Assembly (NCBI GenBank): GCA_014190175.1
Contig: BJFZ01000019.1
Span: 1 to 24,941, forward strand
From: Actinomycetes bacterium
GTDB taxonomy: Bacteria; Actinomycetota; Actinomycetes; Nanopelagicales; Nanopelagicaceae
DNA: 24,941 nucleotides
Direction: 5' to 3'
In this document: positions 18,880 to 24,102 of the stretch, one piece after another
How the letters are laid out: every line of letters begins with the position of its first letter
Numbering within the stretch: the stretch's first letter is position 1
Program-made: the position numbers and the translations under genes
Notes under the pieces: generated by a model
What the model saw: the letters and a program-made list of their open reading frames with translations, nothing else
Database searches by the model: none
What the model was told of the DNA's origin: nothing

Positions 18880-20145
18880 TTAAGCGGCAGGTACGGCACC
18901 GGTGATGAATTCAGCGGCACGTGCTTCGTACTTGTCATTTGCTACATACTCATAGACACCCATTGTTGCTACAGATGGATCTCCGTTAGCATCGAATTCA
19001 ATTGCGCCAGAAACTCCGTCGTAATCGATATCAGTGCCAGCAGCGATCAATTTTTTGCACTCTGCAAATGTGGTGCACTTTGTTCCACCTGATGAAACAG
19101 ATGCGAGGTTATCTCTGATGGTTGTTCCATCAGTTCCCTTGCCCTGCTCAGCGGCGAGCGCAATTAGCACTACAGCGTCATATGACTCTGGAGCGTATGA
19201 GAAGTCGGTCAATTTAGGATCTACACCAAGTAGACGCTTCTTCAGTTCATCATTTGTGAATACGCCAGGAAGTGTTGCCTTGACGCCCTTCATGATGTTC
19301 TTTGGAAGATCTTTGTATGCACCTGCTGAAAGGTTTCCATCAACAAGGTAGGTCTTAACCTTGTTTGGTCCAATACCCTGCTTGATCAATTCGGTAAGAA
19401 CTTTTGTGGTCTCATCGAATCCGATGATTGCAATTGCATCTGGCTTTGCAGCCTTTGCCTTTGAAACATCAGCAGAAAACTCAGCAGCTTGTGGGTTGTA
19501 AACAACCTGTGTTGAGGTTCCGGTAAATCCAGCAATACCGTACTTAGCAAGACCGTTTCCATATGCATCATCAAGGTTTAGGAAAACAGCGTTCTTTGCG
19601 CCGTTAGCCGCCATCAACTGTCCGAGAACTGCGCCTTGGAATGTATCTGAAGGAGCGCTACGGAAGTAGAAGCCATTGTCTGCATAGCTGGTCAAATCTG
19701 GTGAGGTATTAGCTGGTGAGAAGTGAACAATGCCAGCACCTGAGATTTTATCGATGACAGTTAGTGATACACCTGAAGATGCAGCACCAACAATTGCGCC
19801 TACACCAGCTGCGATATGTGAATCCGCAGTCTGTTGTGCAATGTCTGTACTTGTATCTCCGGAATCGCCACGAATGTGCTCGATTGGTTGTTCAAGAACG
19901 CCACCTGCTGCGTTGATTTCAGCAACAGCTAGGTCAACGCCGGCAAACTCAGGAGGTCCGAGAAATGCGAGGCTGCCGGTCTCTGGAAGTAGTGAGCCGA
20001 TCTTTAATGGTCCAGTCCCTTTTACTGCAGCAGCTTCCTCAGCTGGTGCAGCTTCTTCTTCAGAAGCGGACTTTGAGCAACCAGCAAAGACCAAGCTTGC
20101 AACTGCAAATGCAGCAACAACCTTAAGTTTCTTTGAAATTTGCAT
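18880..20145 (-). CDS. livK: Branched-chain amino acid ABC substrate-binding lipoprotein LivK
   Basis: 421 residues. The N-terminus KKLKVVAAFAVASLVFAGC is a lipoprotein signal with the acylated cysteine at C23; an Ala/Glu-rich linker (26-42) leads to the periplasmic-binding-protein type I fold beginning GPLKIGSLLPETGSLAFLGP. It has IRGDSGDT, VGAASSGVS near the ligand-binding serines, and FYFRSAPSDTFQG. It delivers ligand to LivHMGF; Leu/Ile/Val is the default guess and other amino acids or amides are possible. ATG at 20145 has AAAGGGA about 6 bp upstream. It lies downstream of and opposite to livHMGF, so it has its own promoter and terminator; separate high-level expression of a binding protein is common. 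Confidence 0.94.
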   Translation of the reverse strand: MQISKKLKVVAAFAVASLVFAGCSKSASEEEAAPAEEAAAVKGTGPLKIGSLLPETGSLAFLGPPEFAGVDLAVAEINAAGGVLEQPIEHIRGDSGDTSTDIAQQTADSHIAAGVGAIVGAASSGVSLTVIDKISGAGIVHFSPANTSPDLTSYADNGFYFRSAPSDTFQGAVLGQLMAANGAKNAVFLNLDDAYGNGLAKYGIAGFTGTSTQVVYNPQAAEFSADVSKAKAAKPDAIAIIGFDETTKVLTELIKQGIGPNKVKTYLVDGNLSAGAYKDLPKNIMKGVKATLPGVFTNDELKKRLLGVDPKLTDFSYAPESYDAVVLIALAAEQGKGTDGTTIRDNLASVSSGGTKCTTFAECKKLIAAGTDIDYDGVSGAIEFDANGDPSVATMGVYEYVANDKYEARAAEFITGAVPAA

Positions 20146-20180
20146 TATTTCCCTTTCGGATATTTTCAGATTGTCAGCTT

Positions 20181-20201
20181 TCTCGAAAAAGACCCTCGAG
20201 A
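20181..20201. repeat. Short inverted repeat in the livK leader region
   Basis: TCTCGA (20181-20186) and TCGAGA (20196-20201) flank a 9-bp AT/GC-mixed centre, about 36 bp upstream of the livK start. It could be an operator or a small RNA hairpin. The stem is only 6 bp, so chance is a real possibility. The rest of the 143-bp pdtaR-livK gap shows no clear -35/-10 pair. Confidence 0.25.
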
Positions 20202-20288
20202 TAAGCGCTTTGACGGAGAGTATGCCAGCAGTTGCCCAAATTCGACACCCCGAAAGGAAAATATTAAATTAATAGACCGTTAATTCCC

Positions 20289-20885
20289 CTACTGATAATG
20301 AGCCAGGACCCCTTCACTAACTAAACTCATTGAGCTGCGCTGATCCATAGCCGCCTTCTGGATCCATTTAAATGCCTCTGGCTCAGAGATCCCCAAATTA
20401 GCCATCAAAACCCCCTTGGCCCGATCCACCAACTTTCGGGCTTCCAATCTCTCCCCAATCTCACCTACCTCAGCCTCCAGGGCCTGAATCTGGGCGTATC
20501 TACCCAAGGCCATCTCTATAGCTGGACTCAGATCGCTAATCGAAAAGGGCTTCACTAGATAGGCCATTGCCCCAGCATCTCTGGCTCGCTCCACCAAATC
20601 TCGCTGGCTAAAAGCGGTCAGCATCAAAACAGCCGCCAATTTCTCACTGACGATTACTTCGGCCGCTGAAATGCCATCGATCTCCGGCATTTTCACATCC
20701 AAAATCGCCAAATCTGGTTTTAAATGTCGGGCTAATGAGATCGCCTCGCGACCATTTGCCGCTTCGCCAATGACGTTATATCCAGCCTCACGCAACATCT
20801 CAATCAGATCCATGCGAATGATCGCCTCATCTTCAGCGACGATAATTCTTGGAGCCACTTGCTGAGCATCAGGTGAATTTGCCAC
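20289..20885 (-). CDS. pdtaR: ANTAR-domain response regulator, PdtaR type
   Basis: 198 residues. The receiver domain (about 12-125) has acidic residues E18-D19-E20, the phosphorylated aspartate D63 in LAILDVKMP, T90 and K112 (LVKPF). A short coiled linker (IQALEAEVGEIGERLEARKL) leads to an ANTAR RNA-binding domain (about 135-190) with VDRAKGVLMANLGISEPEAFKWIQKAAM. ANTAR proteins bind paired hexaloop hairpins and prevent termination. The layout matches mycobacterial PdtaR (Rv1626), the partner of the kinase PdtaS; no kinase gene is in this window. The start is GTG at 20885; a TACCCT hexamer lies 6 bp upstream and no Shine-Dalgarno is seen. An alternative GTG 9 codons in would give a shorter tail. 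It is divergent from the tRNA-like gene. Confidence 0.93.
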   Translation of the reverse strand: MANSPDAQQVAPRIIVAEDEAIIRMDLIEMLREAGYNVIGEAANGREAISLARHLKPDLAILDVKMPEIDGISAAEVIVSEKLAAVLMLTAFSQRDLVERARDAGAMAYLVKPFSISDLSPAIEMALGRYAQIQALEAEVGEIGERLEARKLVDRAKGVLMANLGISEPEAFKWIQKAAMDQRSSMSLVSEGVLAHYQ

Positions 20886-20891
20886 TTGCTA

Positions 20892-20897
20892 AGGGTA
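20892..20897 (-). promoter_or_regulatory. Possible -10 hexamer for a leaderless pdtaR transcript
   Basis: Minus-strand TACCCT precedes the GTG start at 20885 by exactly 6 bp. It fits TANNNT, 3 of 6 to TATAAT, with no clear -35. Support is the shared spacing with other genes here. Confidence 0.28.
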
Positions 20898-20935
20898 CTC
20901 ACTCAACCCCGATAAGATTTGAAATTGCACTACCG

Positions 20936-21008
20936 GCCTCGGTACTCCAACGGTAGAGAGGGCAGTCTCAAACACTGCATAGTGTCGGTTCAAATCCGAC
21001 TCGAGGCA
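20936..21008 (+). tRNA. tRNA-Leu(CAA)-like gene with a short variable loop
   Basis: 73 nt fold into a complete cloverleaf. The acceptor is GCCTCGG (20936-20942) with TCGAGGC (21001-21007), 7 bp with one G-U; the discriminator is A21008 and CCA is not encoded. The D-stem CTC/GAG is 3 bp (20945-20947 with 20958-20960) with a GGTAGA loop ending in A21, a leucine/serine-type arm. The anticodon stem GCAGT/ACTGC is perfect, with loop CTCAAAC, anticodon CAA, T33 and A37. The T-arm GTCGG-TTCAAAT-CCGAC is perfect. Anticodon, A73 and D-arm suggest leucine, but the variable region is only 5 nt (ATAGT), whereas bacterial tRNA-Leu normally has a long variable arm. It could be a genuine odd tRNA or a tRNA-derived gene. 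Confidence 0.72.
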
Positions 21009-21048
21009 CGCAACCGCAGATTTATCTATTTTCCCTTGAGATCTGAGG

Positions 21049-21054
21049 TACTTT
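21049..21054 (+). promoter_or_regulatory. Possible -10 hexamer for leaderless heliorhodopsin transcript
   Basis: TACTTT lies 6 bp before the ATG at 21061. A GAGG at 21045-21048 is an alternative ribosome-binding site but is 12 bp away, longer than usual. No clear -35 is seen. Confidence 0.3.
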
Positions 21055-21060
21055 TAATTT

Positions 21061-21822
21061 ATGAGCAAAGAGCTAACTGTGGCCCGAATTCGTAAAGTAA
21101 ATATCTTGGCTGGAATTTTGCACTTAACGCAAATGGCCGCAGTCTTAGCGTTAAGCAGTGATTTTGCGTTGCCGGTAACGGCAACTTACATGTCCGGTCC
21201 GCCAGGTTCCTCATTTGCTCCATCTGTAATTCTATTTAGCACCCCAGTCGGCTTAACTGTTGCGCTCTTCTTGGGACTTTCTGCACTCTTCCATTTTATT
21301 GTCGCTAGTCCACAATTTTTTGCGCGTTACAGCGCTGGCTTATCAGCTCAACGAAATTATTTCAGATGGGTTGAGTACTCAATTAGCTCATCGGTGATGA
21401 TTGTGTTGATCGCTCAAGTAACTGGCATCGCAGATATAACAGCACTCATATCAATCTTTGGAGTAAATGCTTCAATGATTTTGTTTGGTTGGTTACAGGA
21501 AAAATATGAGACACCAGGAAATGGTGGATGGCTGCCATTTATTTTTGGTTGCATCACTGGAATTGTTCCTTGGATCGCACTCGCTTTTTATGTGCTTTCA
21601 ATCGGCGGCGTCAGTGACACCACTGCCCCAGCCTTTGTTTATGGAATCGTCTTCACCATTTTTATATTCTTTAACTCTTTTGCTTTAGTGCAATGGGTTC
21701 AATACAAAAAAGTGGGCAAGTGGAGTAATTATTTGCGTGGAGAACGCACCTACATAACGCTCTCATTAGTTGCGAAATCAGCTCTTGCTTGGCAGATCTT
21801 CGCAAACACTTTAATTCCCTAG
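21061..21822 (+). CDS. Heliorhodopsin
   Basis: 253 residues with seven predicted membrane segments. Heliorhodopsins are retinal-binding proteins distantly related to type I rhodopsins, with inverted topology (N-terminus in the cytoplasm) and a long photocycle; they are thought to sense light or regulate partners and do not pump. Family marks are H21 and H78 (the two pocket histidines), E105 in FRWVEYSISSS (Schiff-base counterion), GVNASMILFGW, FGCITGIVPW, and S235 with the retinal lysine K239 in SLVAKSALAWQIF. Each sits two positions before its counterpart in reference heliorhodopsin 48C12 (H23, H80, E107, S237, K241), so the site is intact. It follows the tRNA-like gene by 52 bp and converges on a ROK kinase with a 19-bp gap. 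No retinal-synthesis gene is in the window. Confidence 0.96.
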   Translation: MSKELTVARIRKVNILAGILHLTQMAAVLALSSDFALPVTATYMSGPPGSSFAPSVILFSTPVGLTVALFLGLSALFHFIVASPQFFARYSAGLSAQRNYFRWVEYSISSSVMIVLIAQVTGIADITALISIFGVNASMILFGWLQEKYETPGNGGWLPFIFGCITGIVPWIALAFYVLSIGGVSDTTAPAFVYGIVFTIFIFFNSFALVQWVQYKKVGKWSNYLRGERTYITLSLVAKSALAWQIFANTLIP

Positions 21823-21841
21823 ATTTAAACTCAAAAATTTT

Positions 21842-22756
21842 CTATAAAGATTTGATTATGCAAGTAGCCGCGCCAATTGTTCCGGCCCAATCCCCAAGCG
21901 AACCAAATTTAATTTCGCTCCTTAACTTTGTGTAAGTGCCTGCCTCATCCGCAATAGCTTGTAATTTAATTAGCAGCGAATCGCTGCGACTTAAGGCACC
22001 ACCGGTAATAATGATTTTTTCTGGACCATATGTATAAATTAAATTTACGACTCCCAGACCCAATGCCTCTTGCGCTTCAAGCATTATTTGAACGGCTTCC
22101 TTGTTCCCTGCCTCGGCAAGGTCAGCGAGATCCTTGCCATTTTGTCCAGCAGTAAGAACTCCGCGTTCAACTCCGATATTTTTCAAAGCTGTGCCTGAAA
22201 CTAAAGCTTCTAAGCAGCCATTTCTGCCACAGTAACAAAACGGACCTGTTGGATCAACGTGCAAGTGCCCTGCTTCTGGATGTGCACCATTAGCGCCTCT
22301 ATAGACAACTCCATTATTGATTACACCAACACCTACGCCCGTACCTAATATCAAGCAGGCGACCATCTCTGCGCCCTCACCAGCTCCAAAGATTGCTTCA
22401 CCAATACAAGCAGCATTTGCGTCATTTTCAACGATGACTTTGAGATTAAATTTGTCTTCTAAAGTTTTTTTAATATTGCCTTGAAAATATGCAGGTAATG
22501 TAAATGGATTATCAATAATTCCTGTTTTGACATTGATGGGCCCGGTAACTCCAAAACCAATACCAAGTGGTGGATGCTCTTGATTACTTGAAATCATCCT
22601 CTCGACAATTGAAATTATCTGAGCGAAGTTTGGTGAATCCGTATAGCCTTTATCTATTTCTACAAAAATTGGCTGTGAAACTTTGCCCAAGACGTCAACT
22701 TTGGCGACACGAATGTTCGTGCCACCAAGGTCAATACCTATAGCCCAATCAAGCAT
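21842..22756 (-). CDS. ROK family sugar kinase (glucose or amino-sugar kinase)
   Basis: 304 residues. The phosphate loop DLGGTNIR is at 9-16, the catalytic aspartate D112 in VENDANA, a second ATP motif GTGVGVGVI at 138-146, and the ROK zinc site E161-x2-H164 followed by C174-x-C176 and C181 in CYCGRNGC. No N-terminal DNA-binding domain is present, so it is a kinase and not a NagC-type repressor. Substrates in this group are glucose, N-acetylglucosamine, N-acetylmannosamine or fructose; the exact one cannot be read. ATG at 22756 has GAGG 4 bp upstream. It is divergent from a SIS-domain protein related to glucosamine-6-phosphate enzymes, which tilts the guess to amino sugars. Confidence 0.9.
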   Translation of the reverse strand: MLDWAIGIDLGGTNIRVAKVDVLGKVSQPIFVEIDKGYTDSPNFAQIISIVERMISSNQEHPPLGIGFGVTGPINVKTGIIDNPFTLPAYFQGNIKKTLEDKFNLKVIVENDANAACIGEAIFGAGEGAEMVACLILGTGVGVGVINNGVVYRGANGAHPEAGHLHVDPTGPFCYCGRNGCLEALVSGTALKNIGVERGVLTAGQNGKDLADLAEAGNKEAVQIMLEAQEALGLGVVNLIYTYGPEKIIITGGALSRSDSLLIKLQAIADEAGTYTKLRSEIKFGSLGDWAGTIGAATCIIKSL

Positions 22757-22773
22757 TAATCCTCATAATCTTT

Positions 22774-22790
22774 ATGCAGATCCTCTGCAT
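22774..22790. promoter_or_regulatory. Perfect 17-bp palindrome, candidate operator
   Basis: ATGCAGA (22774-22780), a 3-bp TCC centre, and TCTGCAT (22784-22790) make a perfect 7-bp inverted repeat. It is 18 bp upstream of the ROK kinase ATG and 68 bp upstream of the SIS gene in the 101-bp divergent gap. No T-run follows, so a terminator is unlikely. Position and symmetry fit the site of a dimeric repressor (GntR or LacI/ROK type) controlling both genes. The regulator is not in the window. Confidence 0.5.
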
Positions 22791-22845
22791 CTTTGTGATT
22801 TGTTGAGTTTAACTTAGTCCAGTGTTAGACCAAAAGTGCGACTGT

Positions 22846-22851
22846 TATCAT
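22846..22851 (+). promoter_or_regulatory. -10 hexamer for a leaderless SIS-gene transcript
   Basis: TATCAT (5 of 6 to TATAAT) lies exactly 6 bp before the ATG at 22858, and no Shine-Dalgarno is present. The -35 region is weak, with TGTTAG at 17 bp the nearest candidate. This is the best-matching -10 of the leaderless set. Confidence 0.45.
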
Positions 22852-22857
22852 CGGCAC

Positions 22858-23904
22858 ATGTCCAGATTCCAACTCATTGAAAACGCCCCGTACTTTGCTG
22901 ATATCCAGGCACAGCCGGAAGCAGTTCAGAAATTAGTATCGGCTGACGTTCCTTTGGCAACAAGAACTTTGCTCGATGAGATGGCTAACTTTGATCGCAT
23001 AATTTTGACCGGAATGGGTTCCTCTTTAAATGCGCTTTATCCCAGCTATCTACGGTTAGTTTCAGCTGGATTTCCAGTGTGGCATGAAGACACCGCCGAA
23101 CTGCTCATAAATATCAAGGGACGTATAAAAGGCAGAACACTTTTCTGGATCGCTTCCCAATCAGGTGAATCCGCCGAGGTCGTTCAATTGCTAAATGAAT
23201 TGGAGTCAATCAAAGGCGATGTCACGATTCTTGGTTTCACTAATTATCCAGCGAGCAACCTTGGGTCCAGGTCTAATTTTCTCTTCAATATCCTATGTGG
23301 TCCAGAAAATACAGTAAGTGCGAAGAGTTATGTAAACACACTTCTTGCTGCAGGAATGGCAACCTCTGTTGCTTTGTCGGAAGAAATAGATCCAGAGATT
23401 TTCAAACTTTCTAAAATTTTAAGAACATATTTAGAAAATTGGGAAAAGTGTTATGAAGCCCTAGATTCCGCTATTGCACAAAAAAGAATTTTTATAATTG
23501 GCCGTGGCGAATCGATGGCTGCAGCTCGTACCGGTTCACTGATCATCAAGGAAGCAGCACGCGAAGGTTTGGAAAGCCTCACAACAGCACAGTTCCGACA
23601 CGGTCCGCTAGAAATGGCTTCAGAAGATGTAGCAGTTCTTATTTTTGATGGCTATGACGATCTTCGCTCTCTCAATTCATCGATGTACAAAGATTTGATT
23701 AAGCTAAAAGCAAATCCGATCTGGATCTCTGCAGAAGCCCATCCTTTATATCCGGGTATTTCAGCTCCCCCATTAACATCTCAACTTACCCGACCAGTAA
23801 GTGAAGTAATTGTTATGCAAATTCTCACTTTGGTATTGGCCAATCGTAAAGGCGATGAGCCCGGCAAGTTTCGCCAGATCAGCAAAATCACCACAATTTT
23901 ATAA
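22858..23904 (+). CDS. Double SIS-domain amino-sugar isomerase/deaminase-like protein
   Basis: 348 residues from ATG 22858. Two SIS sugar-phosphate-binding domains are visible: IILTGMGSSLNALYPSYLRL with SQSGESAEVVQLL (first, about 40-160) and FIIGRGESMAAARTGSLIIKEAAREG with QFRHGPLEMA (second, about 210-330). The E in KEAAREG, the H in FRHGP and the end GDEPGKFRQISKIT correspond to catalytic and C-terminal segments of the isomerase half of GlmS; the glutaminase domain is absent. Such stand-alone proteins are often glucosamine-6-phosphate deaminases (NagB-II), AgaS-like deaminases or fructosamine enzymes. The frame opens 12 codons earlier at 22822, but that part is unlike the family and 22858 has the TATCAT-N6 context. 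It is divergent from the ROK kinase. Confidence 0.88.
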   Translation: MSRFQLIENAPYFADIQAQPEAVQKLVSADVPLATRTLLDEMANFDRIILTGMGSSLNALYPSYLRLVSAGFPVWHEDTAELLINIKGRIKGRTLFWIASQSGESAEVVQLLNELESIKGDVTILGFTNYPASNLGSRSNFLFNILCGPENTVSAKSYVNTLLAAGMATSVALSEEIDPEIFKLSKILRTYLENWEKCYEALDSAIAQKRIFIIGRGESMAAARTGSLIIKEAAREGLESLTTAQFRHGPLEMASEDVAVLIFDGYDDLRSLNSSMYKDLIKLKANPIWISAEAHPLYPGISAPPLTSQLTRPVSEVIVMQILTLVLANRKGDEPGKFRQISKITTIL

Positions 23905-23922
23905 TTCCATAATTCCTTCGTT

Positions 23923-23951
23923 CTGAAATTATTAGTATTCGCCACTATTCT
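23923..23951 (+). promoter_or_regulatory. Promoter for the DUF2256-photolyase pair
   Basis: CTGAAA (23923-23928, 4 of 6 to TTGACA), a 17-bp spacer, TATTCT (23946-23951, 4 of 6 to TATAAT), then 7 bp to the ATG at 23959. There is no Shine-Dalgarno, so a leaderless or nearly leaderless transcript is predicted. The gap from the SIS stop is 54 bp and holds no terminator. Confidence 0.42.
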
Positions 23952-23958
23952 TTGTTCC

Positions 23959-24102
23959 ATGTCCCGAATCGCAAGAGATAAGAATGGGTTTCCTCCAAAA
24001 ATCTGCATCCGCTGCAACCTTAAATTTGAGTGGCGAAAAAAATGGGCCAAGAACTGGAATGAAGTTAAATACTGCAGCGATAGATGCCGAGAAAATAAAT
24101 GA
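23959..24102 (+). CDS. DUF2256 small zinc-knuckle protein
   Basis: 47 residues: a small basic protein with four cysteines C16-x2-C19 and C39-x3-C43, and between them the family core LKFEWRKKWAKNWNEVKYCS, rich in Trp and Lys. This is the DUF2256 pattern. The cysteines probably bind one zinc; the core may bind nucleic acid or the partner protein, but the function is unknown. DUF2256 genes are often found beside, or fused to, FeS-type bacterial cryptochromes/photolyases, and here the stop TGA overlaps the ATG of such a gene (ATGA, 4 bp). Translation is therefore coupled. The gene is short enough to be missed by automatic calling. Confidence 0.88.
   Translation: MSRIARDKNGFPPKICIRCNLKFEWRKKWAKNWNEVKYCSDRCRENK

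Noticed and set aside
20936..21060. The tRNA-like gene as an attachment site of an integrated element
   Set aside because: No integrase, no direct repeat of the tRNA 3' end and no foreign-looking composition were seen downstream.
22757..22857. The 17-bp palindrome as a transcription terminator
   Set aside because: No T-run follows on either strand and it lies between divergent starts, not after a gene end.
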